Of a DNA stretch of 17,356 nt, positions 1 through 7,588 are shown in pieces. Each line of letters opens with the position of its first letter. Position 1 is the stretch's first letter. Source of the DNA: Limnobacter sp. (GTDB taxonomy: Bacteria > Pseudomonadota > Gammaproteobacteria > Burkholderiales > Burkholderiaceae_B); the NCBI GenBank assembly GCA_012032215.1, contig JAAURO010000006.1, positions 1-17,356 on the forward strand, in the 5' to 3' direction. Both the position numbers and the translations under genes were made by a program. Under the pieces are notes generated by a model. That model made no database searches, was not told where the DNA came from, and worked only from the letters and a program-made list of their open reading frames with translations.

Positions 1-285
1 CACGGCCTGGCGGGCTTTCTTTGTGCTGGGCCTGTTGGCTGCCCCGGTTTGCTAACCATTCTTCCAACGGCGCACTTGCTTACCCCGCCCACGATTCATG
101 CCGGGTATGGCGTTGTTGCCCTTGCAGGTGTGCTGGTGGGGGTGGGCACGCGGTATGGTTCTGGCTGCACCAGTGGACACGGTGTGTGCGGGCTTTCCAG
201 ATTGTCGCCCCGCTCATTGGTTGCCACTGTGTGTTTTATGGGCGCGGGGTTTTTGGTGGTGTATGTGATGCGTCATGTGCTGTAG
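1..285 (+). CDS. YeeE/YedE-family sulfur transporter subunit, 5' part missing and apparently frameshifted
   Basis: This is the C-terminal part of a YeeE/YedE membrane protein (the TsuA-like thiosulfate/sulfur uptake family). From about base 50 frame 1 gives the family signature: a hydrophobic helix, then GTRYGSGCTSGHGVCGLSR with its conserved cysteines, RLSPRS, and a last helix ending at TAG 283-285. Upstream of base 50 frame 1 reads poorly, while frame 2 reads TAWRAFFVLGLLAAPV and then stops at TAA 53-55. That frame-2 peptide is what the family has before this point, so a base seems to be missing in the T run at 48-50. The start lies outside the window. The partner half (DUF6691 type) follows at 333, and a TauE-like permease comes next. 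The family call is firm. Whether the frame change is real or a sequence error cannot be settled here. Confidence 0.85.
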   Translation, partial: HGLAGFLCAGPVGCPGLLTILPTAHLLTPPTIHAGYGVVALAGVLVGVGTRYGSGCTSGHGVCGLSRLSPRSLVATVCFMGAGFLVVYVMRHVL

Positions 286-332
286 AGCACCGTTCATATT
301 TACAGCGTATTTTTCTGAAGGAAGCGTGCATT

Positions 333-755
333 ATGGCCAGATTCGTTGCGTTTTTGTGTGGGCTGCTTTTCGGGCTGGGCCTTGTTTTGTCTGGCATGAC
401 CAACCCTGCCAAGGTGTTGGGCTTTCTGGATGTGTTCGGTTTGTGGGACCCTTCTTTGGCGTTGGTCATGGCCGGCGCCATTTCGGTGGGTGTATTCGCT
501 TTTGCCTGGGCAAAAAAACGGTCAACCACGTTGTTGGGTGGCGCCATGCAGTTGCCAGCAACAAACCAAATCAACAAACGCCTGATTGCAGGCTCTTTGC
601 TGTTTGGCGCTGGCTGGGGGCTTGCGGGTTTTTGCCCCGGGCCGGGCATTGTTTCCCTGGGTTTGGGGTATGCAAAAGGGGCGGTTTTTGTGCTGTTTAT
701 GCTGCTGGGCATGGGCTTTTTTGAATGGCTTGAACACCGCAAAAATAGGCATTGA
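333..755 (+). CDS. YeeE/YedE family protein, second half (DUF6691 type)
   Basis: This is a 140-residue integral membrane protein and the usual downstream partner of the YeeE/YedE half encoded just before it. Together such pairs form a transporter for a sulfur compound (thiosulfate or sulfide/sulfane-type in characterised relatives). Visible marks are a first helix (ARFVAFLCGLLFGLGLVLSG), the family motif GMTNPAKVLGFLD, a second helix, and the cysteine-containing motif GFCPGPGIVSLG before the last helix. The ATG at 333 is favoured because GAAGGAAG at 317-324 gives a Shine-Dalgarno sequence with an 8-base spacer. Longer upstream extensions in this frame run through the other gene's coding region. 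It ends 5 bases before the next ATG, so the three genes look co-transcribed. The exact substrate cannot be read from the sequence. Confidence 0.88.
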   Translation: MARFVAFLCGLLFGLGLVLSGMTNPAKVLGFLDVFGLWDPSLALVMAGAISVGVFAFAWAKKRSTTLLGGAMQLPATNQINKRLIAGSLLFGAGWGLAGFCPGPGIVSLGLGYAKGAVFVLFMLLGMGFFEWLEHRKNRH

Positions 756-760
756 GCGCC

Positions 761-1564
761 ATGCCAATCAGCATGCTGTTGGGGGTTTTGGTGGGCGCCA
801 TATTGGGCCTGACTGGTGCGGGGGGCGGTATTCTGGCGGTTCCGGCACTGGTGTTTGGCTTAGGCTTGCCCATGCAACAGGCGGCACCAGTGGCTTTGAT
901 TGCGGTATCGGTGAGTGCCAGCGTGGGGGCGTTTCAGGGTTTTCGGTTTGGGTTGGTGCGCTACAAAGCTGCCCTGTTAATGGCTGCAGGCGGCCTGGTG
1001 TTTACCTGGCCGGGGCATGCACTGGCCACCCTTTTACCGCAACCTGTATTGCTGCTGTGCTTTGCGGGAATCCTGCTGTTTGTTGCCTTTCAGTTGGTGA
1101 CGAAAGGTTTTAAGGCTGAACAGGAACACGCTTCGGATGTGTGGACGTGGGCCACAATAAACCCCGACACAGGCCGCTTTGTGTGGACATTGCCCACTGC
1201 ACTGGCCATTGGGGGCGTTGGGGCACTTACCGGGTTTATGAGCGGTTTACTGGGCGTAGGCGGCGGCTTTGTGCTGGTTCCTTTGCTGAAAAAGCTCACC
1301 CAACTGGGTATGCAAAGCATTGTGGCCACTTCGTTAATGGTGATTGCACTGGTGGGCACCGGGGCGGTGGGCACAGCCTTGCTGCAAGGCACGCGCATAT
1401 TGCCGCTGGAAACCGGTCTATTTACCCTGGCAGTTGTGGTGGGGATGGGTTTGGGCAGGCATTTGATGGGCGTGTTGAAGCCTGAAACTGTGCAACGCAT
1501 TTTTGTGGCTTTGCTGATAGCTGTGGCGCTGGGGCTTGTTTACAAAGGGCTGCGGGGCACCTGA
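761..1564 (+). CDS. TauE/SafE family sulfite/organosulfonate-type exporter
   Basis: This is a 267-residue multi-pass inner-membrane protein of the TauE/SafE (DUF81) family. The family's internal duplication is visible. A first GLTGAGGGILAVPAL motif lies near residues 14-30, and a second GLLGVGGGFVLVPLL lies just past the middle, each opening a block of about four helices joined by a polar loop with KAEQEH. The ATG at 761 is chosen. The TTG at 752 would overlap the previous stop and lacks support. The gene follows the YeeE/YedE pair after 5 bases, which fits a sulfur-compound import/export module. Members move sulfite, sulfoacetate, taurine-derived anions or thiosulfate, and which one applies here is unknown. 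The gene shows no interruptions, unlike the first gene of the group. Confidence 0.87.
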   Translation: MPISMLLGVLVGAILGLTGAGGGILAVPALVFGLGLPMQQAAPVALIAVSVSASVGAFQGFRFGLVRYKAALLMAAGGLVFTWPGHALATLLPQPVLLLCFAGILLFVAFQLVTKGFKAEQEHASDVWTWATINPDTGRFVWTLPTALAIGGVGALTGFMSGLLGVGGGFVLVPLLKKLTQLGMQSIVATSLMVIALVGTGAVGTALLQGTRILPLETGLFTLAVVVGMGLGRHLMGVLKPETVQRIFVALLIAVALGLVYKGLRGT

Positions 1565-1650
1565 TTGAAGGTTCCGATTAAATCACCCGTTTGATGAAAC
1601 CCGCACAAGCAAGTGTTGAAAAACCTCTAGGTTGCTGATTTTCTGTTAAA

Positions 1651-2487
1651 TTGCGGGAACCATTCAGCGCTTTTTACCACTCAGCTTTTTACACCCGTTG
1701 TTTTTCAGAGTTTTTTCATGTTCCTGCCCACTCTATTGCATTACCCCCGGTGCGCAGCTGGCATTCGAGCGCATCCGGCACTGCCAACCCAAGCACGTGC
1801 AACAACTGGCTTGCCTCGCATGCAGGAAAAATTGCTACCGGGCTGATGAAGACTGGTTTCATACTCACTGGTGCAGTGTCTCTTTACTGCACCGTCGATT
1901 TGTTAAACAAAACCCAAAACCCCAATACACAGGAAAAAGCGGTGTTCGGTGCTGCTTTTTGTTTAGAGGCAGTGCTGATGATTGGTGGCACAGCGTTACT
2001 CTGCTTCCCCGCACTCGGATACCGCAACCGCCCAGTTGCAGCAGCAAACCCCCGGCCTTTTCCTGAGGCGGTCAGTCGCCCTAACAGCCCTGCAAATACA
2101 GGCGCTTTGGCGGCTCAAGCACAGGCAAGATCAGTCCTGCAACCATGGGACCGGCTTACGCAAAGCATTCAAATGGCTGCTCTCGTTCCTGATTCTGCTC
2201 CCCAAAGACCCCCCACTCTGGAACGCAATTCAAGCGAAGCTGCTGCGAACCCAGATAATACTCGTGCCGTGCAAACGCCTCCGAGCAGGGGGTCTTCTCC
2301 CCAGTCTATGCCCTCCCTATCCGCCATGCTTGGAGAAGAGCCACCACATCGACAACATTCAGACCCCTTTTTAGACAGCTCAAGTGCTGTAGGCATACCA
2401 AGGGATTTCGAGGCTTCTTTGAGCAGTTCAAGCGCAAGTGTTCTAGGCAGCTCAAGTAACTCCGATCCCTTTTTAGGTGTTGGCTAA
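1651..2487 (+). CDS. hypothetical membrane-hairpin protein with Ser/Pro-rich tail
   Basis: I do not recognise this family. The frame is open for 278 codons from a TTG at 1651, but the start is uncertain. GTG 1750 and ATG 1846 are in-frame alternatives and none has a convincing ribosome site. From about residue 60 there are two hydrophobic stretches, one around MKTGFILTGAVSLYCTVDLL and one around EAVLMIGGTALLCFPALGY, forming a likely membrane hairpin. The last 150 residues are rich in Pro, Ser, Asn, Ala and Gln, with no hydrophobic segment, and carry two SDPFL motifs separated by serine clusters (SSSA, SSSSAS, SSSNS). The composition resembles secreted or surface-exposed low-complexity proteins, but no secretion signal can be identified. 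It stands alone between the sulfur transport group and the glycosylation operon. Confidence 0.6.
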   Translation: MREPFSAFYHSAFYTRCFSEFFHVPAHSIALPPVRSWHSSASGTANPSTCNNWLASHAGKIATGLMKTGFILTGAVSLYCTVDLLNKTQNPNTQEKAVFGAAFCLEAVLMIGGTALLCFPALGYRNRPVAAANPRPFPEAVSRPNSPANTGALAAQAQARSVLQPWDRLTQSIQMAALVPDSAPQRPPTLERNSSEAAANPDNTRAVQTPPSRGSSPQSMPSLSAMLGEEPPHRQHSDPFLDSSSAVGIPRDFEASLSSSSASVLGSSSNSDPFLGVG

Positions 2488-2588
2488 CACGGCTTAACCC
2501 ATCGGTATTGGGGGTGGGCGCAAAGAAAAACTGCTGAATTGTTCCTGATGTGGTAAAAATAACTCTAAATACACCACTCGGGATAGCT

Positions 2589-3713
2589 ATGGGCAGTCCA
2601 AAAATATTTGTCACGCAGCCAGCCTTGCCGCCGCTGGAAGAGTTTATTCCCTATCTCGAGAAAATCTGGGCCAGCAAAGTGCTGACCAACTGCGGCCCTT
2701 TTCACCACGAACTGGAGGCGGCCCTGTGCAGCTATTTGGGAGTAGACCACCTGGCGCTGTGCACGAATGGGTCTATCGCCTTGCTCACGGCCTTGCAAAC
2801 ACTGCGTGTAACAGGCGAGGTAATTACCACGCCGTATTCGTTTGTATCCACATCGCATTCCTTGCTGTGGAACAACCTGAACCCCGTGTTTGTAGACATA
2901 GACCCCATCACCCTGAATCTGGACCCGGCCCGCATTGAAGAAGCCATTACCCCGAACACCACGGCCATTATGCCGGTGCATTGCTACGGCACTCCGTGTG
3001 ATGTAGAGGGCATACAGCACATTGCCGACATTTACGGCCTGAAAGTTATTTACGACGCCGCCCATGCTTTTGGAGTGCGCTACAAGGGCGAAAGCCTGCT
3101 TAAACATGGCGATTTATCCATTTTAAGCCTGCATGCCACCAAGGTCTTTAACACCTTTGAAGGCGGTGCCATTGTGTGCCGCGATGCCACAGTGAAAGAG
3201 CGCATTGGCTACCTGAAAAACTTTGGATTTGCCAACGAAACCACGGTAACGGCATCGGGCATCAACGGCAAAATGAGCGAATTCAATGCTGCCTTGGGCA
3301 TGCTTCAACTGAAGTACATCGATGCCATGCTGGCCAAGCGCCGCGCCATTGAAGCGCACTACCGCCAGTGCCTGGCGGGGTTAGAAGGCATTCGGCTGCT
3401 GCAACCCGTGGCCGACACGCTCGGCAACGCTTCGTACTTTCCGATTTTTGTGGGTGAGGGCTACCCTTTAAGCCGCGATGGGTTGTATTTTCAGATGCGT
3501 GAAAAAAATATTTGGGGACGGCGTTATTTCTACCCGCTTATCAGCAGCATGCCCATGTACCGGAAACTGCCTTCGTCTGCCCCAGACAACCTGCCCGAAG
3601 CACAAAAAGCGTCTGACAGCGTAATTTGCCTGCCGATTTACCCCGATTTACCCATGACCAAAGTTGAACGCGTGTGCGAGGCCATTCGTGCGCCTTTTGC
3701 ACATGCCCAATAA
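2589..3713 (+). CDS. VioA-like dTDP-4-keto-6-deoxyhexose aminotransferase (DegT/DnrJ/EryC1/StrS family)
   Basis: This is a complete 374-residue PLP-dependent sugar aminotransferase. The N-terminus VTQPALPPLEEFIPYLE and the LTNCGPFHHELE block resemble VioA and related enzymes that aminate dTDP-4-keto-6-deoxy-glucose (viosamine synthesis) or the 3-keto isomer. Key residues by family knowledge are Asp156 in YDAAHAFG, which contacts the PLP ring nitrogen, and Lys185 in LHATK, which forms the internal aldimine, followed by EGG at 191-193. The ATG at 2589 is preferred over GTG 2550, which has no ribosome site. GGGA lies 8 bases before 2589. It is the first gene of a six-gene operon and is followed after 15 bases by a glycosyltransferase. 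The dTDP-glucose enzymes at 10601-13262 could supply its substrate. The family is certain, and the exact sugar specificity is inferred. Confidence 0.92.
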   Translation: MGSPKIFVTQPALPPLEEFIPYLEKIWASKVLTNCGPFHHELEAALCSYLGVDHLALCTNGSIALLTALQTLRVTGEVITTPYSFVSTSHSLLWNNLNPVFVDIDPITLNLDPARIEEAITPNTTAIMPVHCYGTPCDVEGIQHIADIYGLKVIYDAAHAFGVRYKGESLLKHGDLSILSLHATKVFNTFEGGAIVCRDATVKERIGYLKNFGFANETTVTASGINGKMSEFNAALGMLQLKYIDAMLAKRRAIEAHYRQCLAGLEGIRLLQPVADTLGNASYFPIFVGEGYPLSRDGLYFQMREKNIWGRRYFYPLISSMPMYRKLPSSAPDNLPEAQKASDSVICLPIYPDLPMTKVERVCEAIRAPFAHAQ

Positions 3714-3728
3714 AACAGGAACGCGCCC

Positions 3729-5615
3729 ATGAACGCCACTTCCCGGCAAGAGGAAATACATCGCTTAACGGGTGAATTTGACACGGCTTTGCAAGCCGTA
3801 GAAGACAAGGTGTATACCCAACCACACTCGCTGGAAGACGTGTTGCTGGTGTTGGACAGGTTGCGTATTCAAAGCGAAACCGCTCCTTTTGTAAACCTGT
3901 TGTCGTTAAATCTCGTAAGCACAGAGGCCCTGTGTACCCGCATTGCTGCACTGTATTTCAAGGTACTGACCGACTTTAACCACAAGTTTGATTTACGCGC
4001 GCTGCAGTACCTGTGTATTCAAAAGCGGTTCATCACGCATGTGTTTGAAGCATCGGGTTATCAAAATCTGGATGCCTTGGTGGGCCTTTTGCAACGCAAG
4101 GCGCAGGCACTGGCGCAAAAAAAACAAACCGCGTACCTGGCCAACCAAGGCAGGTTGCGTGCTTTGGCAATCACGCCTATGGCCGATTTATCGACCGAAG
4201 ACCTGGTGAATCTGTCGCTGGAAGAAGGCGAGCTGGTGGCGCTTCTTGCCATAGGTTTTTTGCTGGACCGCACACCTTTAAGCCTGACTGGCGAAGCCAA
4301 CCGCAAATTTTTGCTGGAAGAATTCAACCCCTACGAGCAACTGGGCAGCAACCCGCTGTACCGCCACCTGGCAGCCAATGTGTGGATGCTGTGCAGCTAC
4401 AGCGCAGCAGACCACAAACACACTGTTAAAAAACACCTGAATGCCTGGTTTGAGCGGTATTTAAAAAGCAAACACGTTGCCCCAAAAAAAGTGGGAGAAA
4501 CGGGCGATGCAAAGCCCACACTGGTGATGGTGGCTGAATCGTTTAAATCGGGCCACGCCATGTTTCGCTGGTACGGGCCGCTTATCAAGCGCATGCAACA
4601 AGACTACCGCATGGTGCTAACAGGCTTGCCCGAAGACGTGGACGAACAGGCCAAAGCGTTGTTTGATCAGTATCTGGAAGTGCCCAAAGACGAACTCAAC
4701 CTCCAACCCATACTGGATGCGGTGCAGCCCGACATGGTGTATTTTCCCAGCATAGGGATGCGTGCCTGGGCAATAGCCCTGGCCAATCTGCGGTGGGCAC
4801 CGCTGCAGATCATGTCGTTGGGGCACCCGGCCAGCAGCCAGTCGCGCCATATCGATGCCTGTCTGTGCGGCGACCGGTTGTTTGGCGGGCAACAGTTTTT
4901 TTCAGAAAACACGCTGATTCTGGATTACGGAAATTGGCAACCTGGCCGCGGCCCACCACAACATGCAACGTACCCGGCGCGCGCAATTGCCAGAAAACGA
5001 ATTGCGTGTGGCTGTTCCGTGCCACGCCATGAAGTTGAACTTTCGCTTTGTGGCAGCTCTCAAAGACATCGAACGACAAGTGAACAAGCCGCTGCGCTAC
5101 ACTTTTTTTCCGAATGAAAATGGCGTGGGCCATGTGTCGATTGCCAAACGCCTGCAAGGGTTTTTCCAGACTCGGTGGTAGCACGGCGCGCGCCTTACGA
5201 GCAATACCTGGGCTTGCTGAACCAGCACCATCTGGCGCTGAGTCCTTTTCCGTTTGGCAATGCGTCCTCCATCATAGATTGCCTGGTATTGAATCAACCC
5301 ATAGTAGGGCTGGTAGAAGGCGAACCACACGCACGCAGCGATTACACCGTACTGGGCGCTTTTGGTCTGGACGAATTTCTGGTCGCCAATACACTGGAAA
5401 ACTACGTGGCTGGCGCGGTGCGGTATTTAAACAACCCTGATTTGCTGGCCGAGCTAAAAGCCATGGTGGCCTCGAAAAACATACTCGATGTGCAATTTAA
5501 AGACGACACCACACGGCCCGATGAAATACGCCGCGCCATTGCCTGGGCCTGGCAGAACCGCGAAGAGCTGTGCCGCGAAGCTGGCCGTACATTCAGAAGT
5601 GAAAGCCGCTGGTAA
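3729..5615 (+). CDS. HMW1C/ApNGT-like glycosyltransferase (GT41-type), interrupted by two frame changes
   Basis: With two single-base corrections this region encodes about 629 residues, matching the length (about 620) of the cytoplasmic N-glycosyltransferase ApNGT and HMW1C, which transfer hexose from a nucleotide sugar to asparagines of adhesins. The N-terminal 250 residues are helical. Then come PTLVMVAESFKSGHAMFR, YFPSIGM, APLQIMSLGHPA and FFSENTLIL, each with a clear counterpart in ApNGT. Reading is in frame 3 to about 4931, in frame 1 from about 4933 (AMKLNFRFVAAL, including the nucleotide-sugar-contacting Lys codon at 5032) to about 5163, then back in frame 3 (LSPFPFGNASSIID) to TAA 5613-5615. 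The ApNGT TNG triplet after FGN is replaced by ASS here. Without correction the first frame ends at 5117 with unrelated residues. AGGAAC before ATG 3729 serves as ribosome site. Confidence 0.85.
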
Positions 5616-5658
5616 TGCCACAGAACAGCGCACTTCACACCCCAAACGCGCTTGCCCC

Positions 5659-5664
5659 AAGGAG
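5659..5664 (+). promoter_or_regulatory. ribosome binding site that fixes the methyltransferase start
   Basis: AAGGAG lies 8 bases before ATG 5673. The upstream in-frame ATG at 5667 is only 2 bases away, and the TTG at 5652 lies before it, so 5673 is the best start. Confidence 0.7.
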
Positions 5665-5672
5665 CCATGCAC

Positions 5673-6356
5673 ATGGAATCTGATTTCAAGGAATTCCCCA
5701 AAGAAGTAGGCGACAAAGACTACTGGGCGCAGGTTAAACGTACGGTCAATGGCCAACCCGTTTCCGACTCAGACATTGCGCTGATTGCCAATGCCATTCG
5801 CACAGGCCTGCAGCTTCAGCCAGGCGGCACCGACACCCTGCTGGATTTGGGCTGCGGCAACGGTGCCTTAACCACTTTGTTTTACGACAGCCTGGCGGCG
5901 TGCGTGGGGGTGGACTTTTCTGAATTCCTGATTAACGTGGCGCAGCGCGATTTTCAGCAACCAGGCAAGTTTGAATACCTGGTAGACGATGCCAGCCACT
6001 ACCTGAAAACCTGCCCACAGCCTGCGCGTTTTAACAAGGTATTGATGTACGGCTGCTTTGCCTACTTTCCCGATGCACAAGGCACTTTGCAACTGCTGCG
6101 CCAGCGTTGCACACAGGTGGAACGGGTGTTTATTGGCAACATGCCCGATTTAAAATTGACAGACAGGTTTTACTACAAAGGGCTGCCCCCAGAAAAAGAA
6201 CTGCTCGACTTCAACAGCAAAATAGGCATTTGGCGCACCGAAGAACAGTTTGATGAGCTGGCAAAAACAGCCGGGTGGCATGCCGCGTTTCCACGCATGC
6301 CCAAAGGCTTTTACGCAGCGCACTACCGCTACGATGTGGTTTTGACTCCCCGTTAA
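5673..6356 (+). CDS. class I SAM-dependent methyltransferase
   Basis: This is a 227-residue protein with the Rossmann-like methyltransferase fold. Motif I is LLDLGCGNGA at about residues 56-65, which binds S-adenosylmethionine. Motif II follows with an acidic end (CVGVDFSEFLI), then the DDAS segment and the hydrophobic strand KVLMYGCFAYFP. The remaining part (residues 140-227) is variable and probably recognises the acceptor. It starts 57 bases after the glycosyltransferase stop and lies in the same operon, between a glycosyltransferase and an aminotransferase. That suggests O- or N-methylation of an amino sugar, as the methyltransferase of the Pseudomonas syringae viosamine island does in flagellin glycosylation. 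The acceptor is inferred from context only. Confidence 0.85.
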   Translation: MESDFKEFPKEVGDKDYWAQVKRTVNGQPVSDSDIALIANAIRTGLQLQPGGTDTLLDLGCGNGALTTLFYDSLAACVGVDFSEFLINVAQRDFQQPGKFEYLVDDASHYLKTCPQPARFNKVLMYGCFAYFPDAQGTLQLLRQRCTQVERVFIGNMPDLKLTDRFYYKGLPPEKELLDFNSKIGIWRTEEQFDELAKTAGWHAAFPRMPKGFYAAHYRYDVVLTPR

Positions 6357-6415
6357 ACACCGCATACCCAACCTGCATACCAACCCGCGTCATCACCCAA
6401 GGAGTGCGCAGCGCC

Positions 6416-7588
6416 ATGCCTAAACAGCACATAGCCGATTTGGCCCTGTTCGGTGGTTCGCCTTTGTACCGCCCACCGATTTCCACCTCCAACCTGGTGA
6501 GGCCCGATATCGAAGGCTTCTTAAGCTTGCTGAAACCCGCGCTAAACCCCGCAGGCGAAACACGGCTGCTTCACACTCTGGAACAAGAACTGGCGCACTT
6601 TCACGAGGTGCCGCATTGCGTGGCAGTGTGCAGCGGGTTTTGGGCACTGGTGCTTGCCATTCAAGCCCTGGCGCTGCCGGGGAAACAGGAAGTGCTTATG
6701 CCCTCGCTGACTTACCGGCGCCTGGCAGATGTGGTTGCGTGGACAGGGCTGACCCCCCGATTTTGCGAAGTAGACCCCCAAACGCTGGCCATTTCGGCCG
6801 CCACCGCCAAATCCCAGATTACCGCCAACACAGCGCTGATAATTGGTGTGCACCCGATCGTGAATTGCTGCGATGCACAAGGCCTGGAAGCACTGGCCAA
6901 CGCGCACGGCCTGCCGGTTTTGTTCGATGGTGTGGAATCGGTGTACGAAACCGTGCAAGGCAAGCGCGTGGGTGGTTTTGGTGCAGCCGAATGTTTTTCT
7001 TTTCATGCCAGCAAATTGATCAACGGATTTGAAGGTGGCTACATCACCACACGGACTGCGCCACTGGCCGAAGCACTGCGCGCTGCACGCTTGCCCAGTA
7101 GCCGCAATGGCATGAGCGCCTCACTGCCCGCAGCGCACGCCGCCATGGCTTTGCAGGGCCTGCGCGAAGTGGCCACTCAGGTTGCCCACAACCGCGCGAT
7201 TTACCAGCGTTATGTACACACACTGGCCAACAGCCCGTATTTTGAAGTGCTTCGGTTTTCTGACACCGAGCAAACTTCGTACAAAAACATAGTGGTAAAA
7301 ATTAAACCAGACTGGCCTTTTAGCCGTGCCCACACACTGGCACTTTTTAATGCCGAGGGCATATTAAGCCGCGTGTACTACGCCCCAGCCTTGCACCAGA
7401 AACCCATGCGCTACGCCCACATTAGTCAGCCACTGCCCCACACCGAAGCACTGGCTGAGCAGTTTATGCTGATGCCCAGCGGCTACCAGGTCAACGAACA
7501 GCACGTGGAAGAAACCATAGGCTTTGCCAACTGGCTGGCAAGCCACGCACCCGACATTTCAAGCCGCCTGCAAGAGGCCACCGCATGA
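6416..7588 (+). CDS. DegT/DnrJ/EryC1/StrS-family aminotransferase
   Basis: This is a 390-residue PLP-dependent aminotransferase of the sugar aminotransferase superfamily, more divergent than the VioA-like enzyme at 2589. The substrate-strand block VAVCSGFWALVLAIQAL lies at residues 68-84, Asp171 in LFDGVES is the expected PLP-nitrogen contact, and Lys200 in SFHASKLINGFEGGYI is the expected Schiff-base lysine. The canonical DAAHA helix is altered to DGVES. ATG 6416 has AAGGAG at 6399-6404 with an 11-base spacer; an earlier GTG at 6404 overlaps that site. Its stop overlaps the next gene's ATG (ATGA at 7585-7588), implying translational coupling to the shortened paralogue downstream. It probably acts on a nucleotide-linked keto sugar. 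The substrate is unknown, and an unusual amino or keto substrate is possible. Confidence 0.88.
   Translation: MPKQHIADLALFGGSPLYRPPISTSNLVRPDIEGFLSLLKPALNPAGETRLLHTLEQELAHFHEVPHCVAVCSGFWALVLAIQALALPGKQEVLMPSLTYRRLADVVAWTGLTPRFCEVDPQTLAISAATAKSQITANTALIIGVHPIVNCCDAQGLEALANAHGLPVLFDGVESVYETVQGKRVGGFGAAECFSFHASKLINGFEGGYITTRTAPLAEALRAARLPSSRNGMSASLPAAHAAMALQGLREVATQVAHNRAIYQRYVHTLANSPYFEVLRFSDTEQTSYKNIVVKIKPDWPFSRAHTLALFNAEGILSRVYYAPALHQKPMRYAHISQPLPHTEALAEQFMLMPSGYQVNEQHVEETIGFANWLASHAPDISSRLQEATA

Noticed and set aside
236..742. Minus-strand open frame of 168 codons opposite the YeeE-type gene
   Set aside because: It is a low-complexity, Pro/Lys/Asn-rich product with no family features, lying antisense to a clear membrane-protein gene.
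1622..1633. AACCTCTAGGTT palindrome as a terminator after the TauE gene
   Set aside because: The stem is only 4 base pairs and is not followed by a T tract.
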